Part shown: positions 1 to 6,998 of the stretch, piece by piece | Numbering within the stretch: the first letter of the stretch is position 1 | Layout: each line of letters opens with the position of its first letter | Assembly: GCA_026414955.1 (NCBI GenBank) | Contig: JAOAIA010000008.1 | Span: forward strand, 1-31,189 | Direction of reading: 5' to 3' | DNA: 31,189 nt | Source of the DNA: Candidatus Bipolaricaulota bacterium | GTDB lineage: Bacteria > Bipolaricaulota > Bipolaricaulia > RBG-16-55-9 > DRXL01 | The notes under the pieces: model-generated | What the model saw: the letters and a program-made list of their open reading frames with translations, nothing else | The model's database searches: none | Told to the model about the DNA's origin: nothing | Position numbers and translations under genes: made by a program

Positions 1-720
1 GAGTCAATATAACCCGCGATGAGCGCCAGCTTCTGAGAGCGGGGCAAAACGAAGGCCCAGGAGGGAATCGCTTTGGTCTTCGCCTGAGCGTCCAGGCCCA
101 GGGCCTCCAACAAGCGGACTATGGGTCTACACCGAATCCGCACCCGATAGGGATCTTGATCGAAGTGGATCTCATAGCCAAAGGCTTCCTTGAGCACCTC
201 AGCAAGCCGAGCGCGGCAAGGCTGATCAGAGGCGGGAAAACCACATAAACGGCTCAGAGGTGTATTCCGGGAGTTTGAGCCTCTGCTGCTGTCGCCTAAA
301 GAGCTTCTCCGTGCGCACCGAAAATGCGCAGATTTGATTGCGTCCCGTGTAAACGGATGAACAGTCAACGGCAGGCAAGCGATACGGCTGCCCCTCATCG
401 GGGAGCTGCTTGACGATAGCAATGTAATCCCCCACTTGCAGATCTGACAGATAGCGCCACTGTACCTCAACTTGCTGTTTCCCATCTTCCTTATGATGGG
501 TAAGAGCTAAGAAGGGATGGTTATAGGTGGCCTTGAGGCGCCGGCCCGCTACTTTGACTTCAAAGACGGGCCGCAGCCCTTTTTCGACCACTGCTAGAAC
601 TCGCTGCTTGATGATCTTACGACTACGAGGCTCTAACGAATAGACGAACTGCCCTGGCTGGATCTGTGCGATAGGTACAGCACCGGGATTGGCAAAGACA
701 ATGGTATCCGCTGTCAGACA
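1..720 (-). other. Intein in SufB, LAGLIDADG type, with deletion and frameshift; runs off the edge
   Basis: The intein begins with Cys at 718-720 (CLTADTIVFANPG, splicing block A) and continues with block B (ATYNHPFLAL, near 515-545, containing the conserved His). It then reaches FMWFSRL just before the stop at 226, where the first endonuclease dodecapeptide would be expected to begin. Below 226, in a frame shifted relative to the first, the sequence reads ARLAEVLKEAFGYEIHFD, later AKTKAIPSWAFVLP and LALIAGYIDS at the window edge; the last is a second LAGLIDADG block. The stretch that should carry the first LAGLIDADG block (xGxxxGDG) is missing. This looks like an internal deletion that also broke the frame. 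Splicing residues at the C-terminal end are outside the window. Confidence 0.85.
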
Positions 721-1152
721 ATCATACTGGGCCCCCACGCCCGCCAAGAATTTTCTCTCGGCTTCGGGAATCCCTAAGCGATCAAAAGTCTTTTTGACTT
801 CTTCGGGGACGTCGTCCCAACTGCGCGCGCTCTTGTCGGTCGGGGTGGCATAGTAGGTGATCGTGTCGAAATTGATCGCCGAGAGATCGGCCCCCCACGT
901 GGGCATCGGCTTTTTGAGAAAGATCTCATACGCTTGCAAGCGAAACTCGCGCATCCATTTCGGCTCGTTTTTGATGGACGAAATCTCTTCAATGACCTCG
1001 CGCGACAGCCCCGGCTTCAGAACGTACTCATAGCGGTCCGTGGGGAACTTAAAGTCATACTGAGAATAATCGCGCTCAAACGTCTCGCGCTTCTTCTCTG
1101 TAGCAGCGCCGTGGCGCTTCTCCCCCAAGTGGCGTACTTCTTCTTTGGGCAT
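226..1152 (-). CDS. sufB: SufB N-terminal part plus start of an intein; frame broken at 226
   Basis: SufB is the scaffold subunit of the SufBCD iron-sulfur cluster assembly complex in the cytoplasm. The first 144 residues from the chosen start match the SufB N-terminal region (Y-x-Y-V-L-K-P-G-L near residues 41-49, KPMPTWGADLS near 81-91, AGVGAQYD just before the break). At position 720 the reading frame passes from ...GAQYD into a Cys that begins an intein. The frame then stops at 226-228, although homologous intein sequence continues in another frame to position 1. The start at 1152 is preferred over the upstream ATG at 1185 because it follows the sufC stop by two bases and has AAGGGGTGA just upstream, inside sufC. 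As it stands no full SufB can be made, which is surprising for a normally essential protein. An assembly or base error near 226, or a real decayed intein, are the alternatives. The C-terminal SufB part lies off the window. Confidence 0.88.
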   Translation of the reverse strand: MPKEEVRHLGEKRHGAATEKKRETFERDYSQYDFKFPTDRYEYVLKPGLSREVIEEISSIKNEPKWMREFRLQAYEIFLKKPMPTWGADLSAINFDTITYYATPTDKSARSWDDVPEEVKKTFDRLGIPEAERKFLAGVGAQYDCLTADTIVFANPGAVPIAQIQPGQFVYSLEPRSRKIIKQRVLAVVEKGLRPVFEVKVAGRRLKATYNHPFLALTHHKEDGKQQVEVQWRYLSDLQVGDYIAIVKQLPDEGQPYRLPAVDCSSVYTGRNQICAFSVRTEKLFRRQQQRLKLPEYTSEPFMWFSRL

Positions 1153-1154
1153 CT

Positions 1155-1946
1155 TTAGCTCACCCCTTGCTCTTTGAGAATCCAATCGTAGCCCTTGGCT
1201 TCTAGCTCTTGAGCCAAGCGATAGTCGCCGCTGCGCACGATGCGCCCGTCGGCCATGACGTGGACGTAATCGGGCCGCAGAAAGTTAAGAATGCGCTGGT
1301 AGTGCGTGATGACCAACGCCCCAAACTCCGGGCCGCGCAACTGATTGATCGCCTCGGCGACGATCTTGACCGAGTCAATATCGAGTCCGGAGTCGGTCTC
1401 GTCCATGATGGCGATCTGGGGCTTGAGAATGTGCATCTGGACGATCTCGGCGCGCTTCTTCTCCCCGCCGGAGAAGCCCACATTCAGATAGCGCTGGCCG
1501 AAGGACTCGTCCAATTTGAGCAAACCGAGCTTGGCTTTGAGTTCCTTGCGGAACTCCCCCAGAGCTTTGGCATCGGCCTTCTTATCGGGTTTGCCGTTGG
1601 TCGCCTCGCTCTGGCCCAGCAGGGCCTTCTTGGCCGCCCAGAGAAACCGCCCCAAGGGGACGCCCTGAATCTCTAGGGGATATTGAAACGCCAAGAACAA
1701 TCCCAGACGAGCGCGCTCATCGGGTTCTAGCTCTAAGATGTTCTGCCCCTTAAAGAGCACTTCCCCACCGGTGACTTCGTACTTGGGATGGCCCATTAAA
1801 GCTAACGCCAACGTGCTCTTGCCGGAGCCGTTCGGCCCCATAATTGAGTGGACTTCTCCGGTCTTCACCGTGAGCGTCACTCCCTTGAGGATCTCCTTGC
1901 CCTCGACGCTCACGTGTAGGTCTTTGATCTCCAACGCTTCTGCCAT
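1155..1946 (-). CDS. sufC: SufC, ATPase of the SUF iron-sulfur assembly complex
   Basis: SufC is the ABC-type ATPase that drives the SufBCD scaffold. The 263-residue protein shows Walker A GPNGSGKST (37-45), the Q-loop region near FQYP (87-90), signature SGGEKKR (159-165) and Walker B IAIMDE (178-183) followed by TDSGLDID. SufC-specific features such as GHPKYEVTGGEV follow Walker A. Residues 105-145 form a charged loop (GQSEATNGKPDKKADAK) that looks longer than in typical SufC. The gene is first in a suf operon with sufB two bases downstream. A promoter, TTGACA-17-TAGGAT, lies at 1983-2011, and AAAAGGGG precedes the ATG. Confidence 0.97.
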   Translation of the reverse strand: MAEALEIKDLHVSVEGKEILKGVTLTVKTGEVHSIMGPNGSGKSTLALALMGHPKYEVTGGEVLFKGQNILELEPDERARLGLFLAFQYPLEIQGVPLGRFLWAAKKALLGQSEATNGKPDKKADAKALGEFRKELKAKLGLLKLDESFGQRYLNVGFSGGEKKRAEIVQMHILKPQIAIMDETDSGLDIDSVKIVAEAINQLRGPEFGALVITHYQRILNFLRPDYVHVMADGRIVRSGDYRLAQELEAKGYDWILKEQGVS

Positions 1947-1982
1947 ATCAAACCCCTTTTCAGGTAGCCGAGTTTCAAAAAA

Positions 1983-2011
1983 ATCCTACCAGATTAGTCT
2001 GCTTTTGTCAA
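1983..2011 (-). promoter_or_regulatory. Promoter of sufCB
   Basis: On the minus strand TTGACA (2006-2011) and TAGGAT (1983-1988) are separated by 17 bases. Transcription would start near 1976, about 30 bases before the sufC ATG. No operator-like palindrome is obvious beside it. Confidence 0.7.
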
Positions 2012-2028
2012 GTATCCCAACAGTAAGG

Positions 2029-2058
2029 TTGACGAGGGCTAGCTGGAGGGACTATAAT
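2029..2058 (+). promoter_or_regulatory. Promoter of tRNA-Pro and dnaX
   Basis: TTGACG (2029-2034) and a perfect TATAAT (2053-2058) are 18 bases apart. A start near 2065 would fall just two bases before the mature tRNA 5' end. It is the only visible promoter for the tRNA-dnaX-ybaB-recR run. Confidence 0.8.
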
Positions 2059-2066
2059 ACTGCACG

Positions 2067-2141
2067 CGGAGAGTAGCGCAGCGGTAGCGCGCACGGTTTG
2101 GGACCGTGAGGTCGCCGGTTCAAATCCGGCCTCTCCGACCA
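2067..2141 (+). tRNA. tRNA-Pro (anticodon TGG), CCA encoded
   Basis: A full cloverleaf can be drawn. The acceptor CGGAGAG pairs with CTCTCCG, the D stem is GCGC/GCGC, and the anticodon stem CACGG/CCGTG carries loop TTTGGGA, giving anticodon TGG. The T arm is GCCGG-TTCAAAT-CCGGC. The discriminator is A and the CCA end is encoded (2139-2141). dnaX starts only 11 bases later. Confidence 0.97.
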
Positions 2142-2152
2142 CTCGTATTATT

Positions 2153-3652
2153 ATGACCGAGGCCCGCGAATACCAATCGCTCTATCGCAAGTGGCGCCCC
2201 CAGCGTTTCGCCGACGTCGTCCACCAAGAGTACACGGTGCGCACGCTGCAGAACGCCATTCTCTCCCATCAGATCGCTCATGCGTATCTGTTGGCCGGCC
2301 CGCGCGGCGTGGGCAAGACCTCCATCGCACGGATCTTTGCCAAGGCGATCAACTGCACCCATCCCCAGCAGGGCGAGCCGTGCAACCAGTGCGATATGTG
2401 CAAGAAGATCACGCGGGGCAATGCGTTAGACGTCATCGAGATTGACGGGGCGAGCAATCGCGGCATTGATCAGATCAGACAACTGCGCGAAGAGGTGAAC
2501 TTCGTCCCCGCCGAAGCGCGATATAAAGTCTATATCATTGACGAAGTGCACATGCTGACGAACGAGGCGTTCAATGCGCTCTTGAAGACCTTGGAGGAGC
2601 CGCCTAAGCACGTCGTCTTTCTCTTCGCGACGACGGAGCCGCATAAAGTCCCGTTGACGATCCTCAGTCGGTGTCAGGCGTTTGAGCTGAAACTCTTGCC
2701 GCCGGAGCGCATCGAGAAGCGCCTCAAAGAGATCTGCGAAGCTGAGCAGATCAATGCCAGCCCCAAGGTGCTGATGGCGATCTCCTACCGGGCGCGCGGG
2801 GCGCTGCGCGACGCGATTGTGATGTTAGAGCAACTTGCGTCGTATAAGGGGGCAACGCGCATTGAAGAGCAGGATCTTTATGAAATTATGGGCCTGGCCA
2901 GCGAAGAGACCGTGACCGGGTTCTTGAAAGCCCTATTGATGCGCCAGGGCCGCACGGCCTTGGAGATCATTGCCGATCTCGCGGATCGCGGCAAGGACTT
3001 AGAACTCTTTGTAGACGAGCTGATCGAGCAGACGCGCGACTGGATTATCCACGCTCTTGACGGTCAGCCGATGCCGGTCGAGACACGTCTAGAGACGCTC
3101 ATTGGGCTGAGCACGCAGCTCTTGGCGCTCAAGCGCGAGCTGGGGCGCGCCTGGGAGAAGCGCATCTTGCTGGAGATGAAAGCGCTGGAGCTGACTCACT
3201 CGGCCCTAGAGCAGGGCGCTCCCGCCCCCGCGACACCACACGAGCCAGAAGCCAAGGCGTCCAAGGGGAGGGCCGTCAAAAGAACTCCCGTGGGCAGAGA
3301 GGGCGTGCTCAAAGACCCAGTGCCTCCAGACAGATGGGCGCAGGTGCTGGAGGAGGTCAAGCGCGACCGACGCAGCACCGTCCACGCGCTCCTGCTCGAC
3401 GCTCAGCTTGTTGAGCTTCCCGATACGGTGCGCATCGAGTATGATCCCCAGCACAGCTTTCACAAAGAGAGTTTAGAGAAGCATCGGAAATATTTGGAAG
3501 AAGTGATCGCGCGGGCCTACGGGCCGCGCCGCGTGGAGATCGCCTTCGCGTCAGCGACCGAGTCCCCGGCGCGGCGCAAGAGCAAGAGCGCGGAGGTCCG
3601 CGAAAAAGCCGAGCTTCTGAAAAAAGCGTTTGACGGCGAAATCTTAGAATAG
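2153..3652 (+). CDS. dnaX: DNA polymerase III gamma/tau subunit
   Basis: DnaX is the clamp-loader motor of the replicative DNA polymerase. The 499-residue protein begins with the usual YQSLYRKWRPQRFADVV, then Walker A GPRGVGKTS (49-57), four zinc-binding Cys (68, 77, 80, 83), Walker B with IIDEVHML near 127 and an SRC sensor motif (ILSRCQAF). Domains I-III end near residue 345. A polar linker (350-395) and a C-terminal tau-like domain follow, so this is a tau-length product. I did not find a convincing frameshift signal for gamma. No ribosome-binding site is seen: the ATG is 11 bases after the tRNA-Pro CCA end, so cleavage of the tRNA 3' end would leave a nearly leaderless mRNA. dnaX-ybaB-recR is a classic bacterial gene order. 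Confidence 0.97.
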   Translation: MTEAREYQSLYRKWRPQRFADVVHQEYTVRTLQNAILSHQIAHAYLLAGPRGVGKTSIARIFAKAINCTHPQQGEPCNQCDMCKKITRGNALDVIEIDGASNRGIDQIRQLREEVNFVPAEARYKVYIIDEVHMLTNEAFNALLKTLEEPPKHVVFLFATTEPHKVPLTILSRCQAFELKLLPPERIEKRLKEICEAEQINASPKVLMAISYRARGALRDAIVMLEQLASYKGATRIEEQDLYEIMGLASEETVTGFLKALLMRQGRTALEIIADLADRGKDLELFVDELIEQTRDWIIHALDGQPMPVETRLETLIGLSTQLLALKRELGRAWEKRILLEMKALELTHSALEQGAPAPATPHEPEAKASKGRAVKRTPVGREGVLKDPVPPDRWAQVLEEVKRDRRSTVHALLLDAQLVELPDTVRIEYDPQHSFHKESLEKHRKYLEEVIARAYGPRRVEIAFASATESPARRKSKSAEVREKAELLKKAFDGEILE

Positions 3653-3678
3653 AGCTGAAGGCTCTCCAAGGAGGCGTT

Positions 3679-4011
3679 ATGCAATTCCCCGGCGGGATGA
3701 AAGAGGCGATGAAGCAAGTGCGGAAGATGCAGGAGCTGATGGAGCAGAAGCAGCAGGAGCTTGCCAACTTACGGGTCGAAGCGTCCTCGGGTGGGGGCAT
3801 GGTCAAAGTGGTCGCCAACGGGCGCGAAGAGATCGTAGATATAGAAATTTCTAAAGCAGTTGTAGACCCCAATGACGTGGATATGCTCGAGGACCTGATT
3901 CTCGCGGCGATCAAGGAAGCGCAAGCGAAATCGAAAGAGCTGGCGCAGCGGGAGATGGCCGGGCTGATGGGCCAACTGGGGTTGCCGAATATTCCGGGGT
4001 TGGGGTTTTAA
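3679..4011 (+). CDS. ybaB: YbaB/EbfC nucleoid-associated protein
   Basis: This 110-residue protein belongs to the YbaB/EbfC family of small dimeric DNA-binding proteins. Visible hallmarks are the N-terminal helix rich in M, K, E and Q (MKQVRKMQELMEQKQQEL), the central VEASSGGGMVKV segment, and the C-terminal glycine-rich tail GLGLPNIPGLGF-like. A strong ribosome-binding site AAGGAGG (3668-3674) sits four bases before the ATG. The position between dnaX and recR is the conserved one. Length is normal for the family. Confidence 0.95.
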   Translation: MQFPGGMKEAMKQVRKMQELMEQKQQELANLRVEASSGGGMVKVVANGREEIVDIEISKAVVDPNDVDMLEDLILAAIKEAQAKSKELAQREMAGLMGQLGLPNIPGLGF

Positions 4012-4016
4012 GTGAG

Positions 4017-4622
4017 ATGGACAAGTATCCTGAGCCGTTAGAGAATCTCATCAAAGAATTTCAGAAGCTGCCGAGCATCGGGCGCAAGACCGCTGAACGC
4101 TTGGCGTTCTATCTGCTCTCGCAGCCTCCCGAAGAACTAGAAGCGCTCAGCCAAGCCGTCGCGCACGTCAAAGAGAAGATCCGCTCGTGCCGAGAGTGCT
4201 TTAATTTCACAGAAGTCGAGCACGAGCTGTGCGAGATCTGTCGGGATTCCAAGCGTGACTCTTCTATCATTTGCGTCGTGAGCCATCCCCAAGAGCTTCT
4301 CAAGCTAGAGAAGACGCGCGAGTATCGCGGGCTGTATCACGTCTTGGGAGGGCTGCTTTCGCCGGTCAACGGCATCGGGCCGGAGCAGCTTCATATCGAA
4401 GAGCTTTTGGTGCGCTTGAGCAAACACGAGATTCAAGAAGTGATTCTCGCGCTCGACCCCAAGGTCGAGGGCGAAGCGACTGCGATGTATTTAGCTCGAA
4501 AGATCAAGCCCCTAGGGATAAAGATTACTCAGATCGCGCACGGGGTTCCGGTGGGGCGCGATCTAGAATTCGCTGATGAAGTGACGCTCTCGCGAGCGCT
4601 GGCGGGGCGCGTGCAGTTGTAG
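4017..4622 (+). CDS. recR: Recombination mediator RecR
   Basis: RecR works with RecF and RecO to load RecA on gapped DNA. The 201-residue protein has the N-terminal helix-hairpin-helix (LPSIGRKTAERLAFYLL), a four-Cys zinc finger near residues 57-74 (CRECFNFTEVEHELCEIC), a Toprim domain (IICVVSHPQEL onward, with LALDPKVEGEAT) and the C-terminal GRDLEFADEVTLSRAL segment. Length is normal. Its last 41 bases (4582-4622) recur exactly at 5202-5242 after two inserted genes, so the cassette appears to have entered at the recR 3' end without damaging the gene. Confidence 0.97.
   Translation: MDKYPEPLENLIKEFQKLPSIGRKTAERLAFYLLSQPPEELEALSQAVAHVKEKIRSCRECFNFTEVEHELCEICRDSKRDSSIICVVSHPQELLKLEKTREYRGLYHVLGGLLSPVNGIGPEQLHIEELLVRLSKHEIQEVILALDPKVEGEATAMYLARKIKPLGIKITQIAHGVPVGRDLEFADEVTLSRALAGRVQL
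4582..4622 (+). repeat. 41-bp direct repeat, copy 1 (recR 3' end)
   Basis: The final 41 bases of recR, including its TAG stop, are identical base for base to 5202-5242. The two copies are exactly 620 bases apart and enclose the DUF6883 and DUF4926 genes. Confidence 0.95.
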
Positions 4623-4631
4623 GAAGCTGCG

Positions 4632-4964
4632 ATGAAGCTGCCAAACCCTGAGCGTGCTGTTGTAGACTTAGAAAAACTTCGTAATTACTGTCTCAGCTTG
4701 GAGCATCCACGCGGACGGCACAAAGCGCGTGTCTTTGCAACCGTCCTGGGTCTTACTGCAGATCATACGGAGCACCTGCGAGAAACGCTGCTTGCTGCCG
4801 CTCGAACTCATGATGCTGTTCCCACCGAGCAAGATGAATATGGGCAGCGCTTCGTGATAGACTTTGATATGAGCGGGCCATCGGGATCGGCAAGAATCCG
4901 CAGCAGTTGGATAGTCCGCCGTGGCGAGGACTTCGCTCGATTGACCAGTTGCTATGTGCTATAA
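4632..4964 (+). CDS. DUF6883 family protein
   Basis: A 110-residue protein that I recognise as DUF6883-like from KLPNPERAVVD at the start, HPRGRHKARVFA in the middle, DEYGQRFVIDFDM and the terminal RRGEDFARLTSCYVL. The function is unknown. Proteins of this type commonly sit beside a DUF4926 gene, as here, and the pair behaves like a small accessory module, possibly toxin-antitoxin-like; that role is inference. GGAAG precedes the ATG. The gene lies inside the 620-bp segment flanked by the recR-end repeat, which indicates acquisition by insertion. Confidence 0.8.
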   Translation: MKLPNPERAVVDLEKLRNYCLSLEHPRGRHKARVFATVLGLTADHTEHLRETLLAAARTHDAVPTEQDEYGQRFVIDFDMSGPSGSARIRSSWIVRRGEDFARLTSCYVL

Positions 4965-4985
4965 TTCTTCGAGTGAGGAACAGAG

Positions 4986-5204
4986 ATGAGCAATCTGATT
5001 CACGTTCTTGATGTGGTGGCACTGCTTGAGGATCTCCCTGAGCGCAACTTGCGGCGCGGGCAGGTGGGAACAGTAGTTGAAGAGCTTGCTCCTGGGGTGT
5101 TTGAGGTCGAGTTCAGCGACAACGAGGGGCGCACGTATGCGCTGCTCGCCCTCCGGGCCGAGCAGCTATTGGTCCTCCATCATCAACCTGCCCAGGTGGC
5201 TTGA
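4986..5204 (+). CDS. DUF4926 family protein
   Basis: A 72-residue protein with the DUF4926 pattern: LDVVALLEDLPERNLRRGQVG at the start (an SH3-like fold is likely), then GVFEVEFSDNEGRTYALLALRAEQL. The function is unknown. It follows the DUF6883 gene by 21 bases with GAGGAAC as ribosome-binding site. Its TGA stop overlaps the first bases of the second copy of the recR-end repeat, so the 3' end of the gene coincides with the boundary of the inserted cassette. Confidence 0.8.
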   Translation: MSNLIHVLDVVALLEDLPERNLRRGQVGTVVEELAPGVFEVEFSDNEGRTYALLALRAEQLLVLHHQPAQVA

Positions 5205-5242
5205 CGCTCTCGCGAGCGCTGGCGGGGCGCGTGCAGTTGTAG
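5202..5242 (+). repeat. 41-bp direct repeat, copy 2
   Basis: An exact copy of 4582-4622 that carries the recR C-terminal codons and stop but is not attached to a recR gene. It marks the right boundary of the inserted DUF6883/DUF4926 cassette. Confidence 0.95.
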
Positions 5243-5252
5243 ATACAATATT

Positions 5253-5567
5253 ATGACGTTTCCGTTGCTTTTGCAGAGCCACCTGAACGGAGTAGTTCAG
5301 CTCACACAAGAGCGATGGGAACACATCGAAGAGAAGAGACGCCAAGGAGAGCGCCGACCCGATATCGCTATGATCACGCACACACTTAAAGAACCTGAAG
5401 AGATCAGGGCTAGCAACTACGATCCCGAGGTTCGTCTTTACTATCGAGCTTACGGGAACCTATGGTCTGTCGTGGTTGTGAAACATGATCCCCAAGGCAG
5501 TTTTGTCCTCACAGCATATATGACGGATCGCATCAAGCAAGGGGGTTTGCTATGGCGCAAGAGCTGA
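5253..5567 (+). CDS. Small putative toxin of RelE/barnase-like (PBECR/DUF4258-like) type
   Basis: A 104-residue protein with an N-terminal WEHIEEKRRQGERRPD helix, a central HTLKEPEEIR, then YYRAYGNLWSVVVVKHD and a C-terminal SFVLTAYMTDRIKQG strand. This arrangement resembles small RNase-fold proteins annotated as phage barnase/EndoU/colicin-related nucleases or DUF4258-like. I cannot identify catalytic residues with confidence. It overlaps the following DUF2283 gene by 16 bases, a layout typical of toxin-antitoxin pairs. No clear ribosome-binding site precedes the ATG. Before the upstream cassette arrived, this gene would have started ten bases after the recR stop. Confidence 0.6.
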   Translation: MTFPLLLQSHLNGVVQLTQERWEHIEEKRRQGERRPDIAMITHTLKEPEEIRASNYDPEVRLYYRAYGNLWSVVVVKHDPQGSFVLTAYMTDRIKQGGLLWRKS

Positions 5568-5791
5568 TACTCGAATATGACCGAGAAGGCGATATCCTAG
5601 AAGCCTCAAGCACGGTACATGGCCCCATAATCGCTAAAGATATAGGAGATGACATCTGGCTCAAGGTTGACGAACAAACCGGAGCTATAGCAGGATTCTT
5701 GATTTTGAATTTTATCAAGCGACAGCGTCCAATAACGTTGCCATTTTCCCTTATAGCGCCTGGCACAGTTACGCTTGGTAAGGCAAGCTAA
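5552..5791 (+). CDS. DUF2283 family protein, possible antitoxin
   Basis: A 79-residue protein with the DUF2283 pattern: EYDREGDIL near the start, then a DIGDDIWLKVDEQTG segment and IAGFLILNFIKR. Small DUF2283 proteins are often encoded beside putative toxins, and the 16-base overlap with the preceding gene supports such a pair. Its start has GGGGGTTT rather than a clear Shine-Dalgarno sequence, consistent with translational coupling. The function is otherwise unknown. Confidence 0.65.
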   Translation: MAQELILEYDREGDILEASSTVHGPIIAKDIGDDIWLKVDEQTGAIAGFLILNFIKRQRPITLPFSLIAPGTVTLGKAS

Positions 5792-5812
5792 AGTGCAACC
5801 TGGAGTGTGACC

Positions 5813-6835
5813 ATGAAAGCCATCGTCATTCGCGAACACGGCGGACCAGAAAAGCTCAAGCTCGAAGAGATCCCCACGCCGGAGGTCTCCGAGAACGAAG
5901 TGCTGGTGCGCGTCAAAGCGTGCGCGCTCAATCACTTGGATATCTGGGTGCGCCGGGGTATCCCCGGCATCGAGCCGCCTCATATCCCCGGAGCCGACGT
6001 CGCCGGCATCGTCGAGAAGGTCGGCTCGGCGGTCAAAGATATTAAAATCGGCGAGCGCGTCGTGCTCAATCCCAACTTAAATTGCGGAGAATGCGAGTAC
6101 TGCCAGATGGGCGAAGACAGCCTCTGTGTCACCTACGGTATCTTGGGAGAACATGCCCCCGGCGGCTACGCCGAGTTCGTCAAAATCCCTGCCCGCAACG
6201 TCATCAGAATTCCCGATCACGTCTCGTTCGACGAAGCCGCTGCTGTGCCGTTGGTCTTTATGACAGCGTGGAGAATGGTCGTCACCCGCGCTCAAGTCAG
6301 ACCCGGCGAAGACGTCTTAGTCTTAGCTGCAGGCAGCGGCGTGGGCAGCGCGGCGATTCAGATCGCAAAGCTCTGCGGCGCACGGGTCATCGCCACCGCG
6401 AGCACCGACGAAAAGCTCGCCAAAGCCAAAGAACTCGGCGCTGACATCGCGATCAACTACGCGAAGGCTGACTTCGACAAAGAAGTCTGGAAGCTCACGC
6501 ACAAGCGCGGCGTTGATGTCGTCATCGAGAGCGTGGGGCAAGCGACGTGGCAGAAGAGCCTGCGGGCGCTGGCGCGCAACGGCCGGCTGGTCACCTGTGG
6601 AGCGACGACTGGGCCACTGGGCGAGACCGATATTCGTCTGGTCTTCTGGAAGCAGTTGCAGATTTTAGGTTCGACGATGGGGACGCGTCGCGAACTCCAG
6701 ACGGTTTTGAATCTAGTCTGGGCGGGCAAGCTCCGCCCTGTCATCGCTGGGGTGTTCCCCTTGGCTGAGGCGGCCAAAGCCCAAGAAATGCTGGAAAAGC
6801 GCGAACAGTTCGGAAAGTTGCTCTTGCACCCCTAG
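5813..6835 (+). CDS. Zinc-type alcohol dehydrogenase / quinone oxidoreductase family protein
   Basis: A medium-chain dehydrogenase/reductase of 340 residues. The catalytic domain has the GroES-like start (IPTPEVSENEVLVRVKAC), GADVAGIVEKVG and the structural zinc motif CGECEYCQMGEDSLC with four Cys near residues 91-104. The Rossmann fold shows VLVLAAGSGVGSAAIQIAKL near 165-184, a variant of the usual glycine pattern. It likely oxidises or reduces alcohols or quinones with NAD(P)H; the substrate cannot be told. The ATG at 5813 is chosen because GGAG sits seven bases upstream, while the earlier in-frame GTG at 5807 would be too close. A hairpin at 6850-6876 follows the stop. Confidence 0.9.
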   Translation: MKAIVIREHGGPEKLKLEEIPTPEVSENEVLVRVKACALNHLDIWVRRGIPGIEPPHIPGADVAGIVEKVGSAVKDIKIGERVVLNPNLNCGECEYCQMGEDSLCVTYGILGEHAPGGYAEFVKIPARNVIRIPDHVSFDEAAAVPLVFMTAWRMVVTRAQVRPGEDVLVLAAGSGVGSAAIQIAKLCGARVIATASTDEKLAKAKELGADIAINYAKADFDKEVWKLTHKRGVDVVIESVGQATWQKSLRALARNGRLVTCGATTGPLGETDIRLVFWKQLQILGSTMGTRRELQTVLNLVWAGKLRPVIAGVFPLAEAAKAQEMLEKREQFGKLLLHP

Positions 6836-6849
6836 GGGGGTACAATAGA

Positions 6850-6876
6850 GAGGGGCGACCGGTCGGGTCGCCCCTC
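6850..6876. terminator. Strong hairpin, possible bidirectional terminator
   Basis: GAGGGGCGACC pairs perfectly (11 bp) with GGTCGCCCCTC around a five-base loop. It lies between two convergent genes, the dehydrogenase and the lysine-rich peptide. No long T-run follows on the plus strand; TCTATT follows on the minus strand, so intrinsic termination is likely but not certain. Confidence 0.55.
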
Positions 6877-6884
6877 CTATCCGG

Positions 6885-6917
6885 CCCTCGACAAGGGGTG
6901 GAGAGCTTTGTCGAGGG
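6885..6917. terminator. Second hairpin after the lysine-rich peptide gene
   Basis: CCCTCGACAA (6885-6894) pairs with TTGTCGAGGG (6908-6917), giving 10 bp around a 13-base loop. It starts nine bases after the stop of the minus-strand peptide gene. There is no T-run, so it may act with the hairpin at 6850-6876 or protect an RNA 3' end. Confidence 0.45.
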
Positions 6918-6925
6918 CTGCTCTC

Positions 6926-6982
6926 TTACTTCTTCTTCTTGGCCGTCTTCTTCTTGGTGGTGGCTTTCTTCTTCGCTGGCAT
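6926..6982 (-). CDS. 18-residue lysine-rich peptide
   Basis: A very short gene encodes MPAKKKATTKKKTAKKKK: 11 of 18 residues are Lys, with Ala and Thr between, like the tails of histone H1-like or HU-tail proteins. The ATG at 6982 has a textbook ribosome-binding site, AGGAGGTGA, at 6990-6998. Upstream is a near-consensus promoter (7254-7282) with a leader of about 265 nt, and downstream are two hairpins, so the unit has all the parts of an expressed gene. A nucleoid- or RNA-binding role is inferred from charge alone. The chance that it is the tail end of a larger gene is low because the start signals are strong. Confidence 0.75.
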   Translation of the reverse strand: MPAKKKATTKKKTAKKKK

Positions 6983-6998
6983 CTTTCTGTCACCTCCT

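Noticed and set aside
3600..3640. Programmed frameshift site for a DnaX gamma product (A-rich runs)
   Set aside because: The A-runs are near the very end of the gene, too late to give a gamma-length product, and no stimulatory hairpin is evident.
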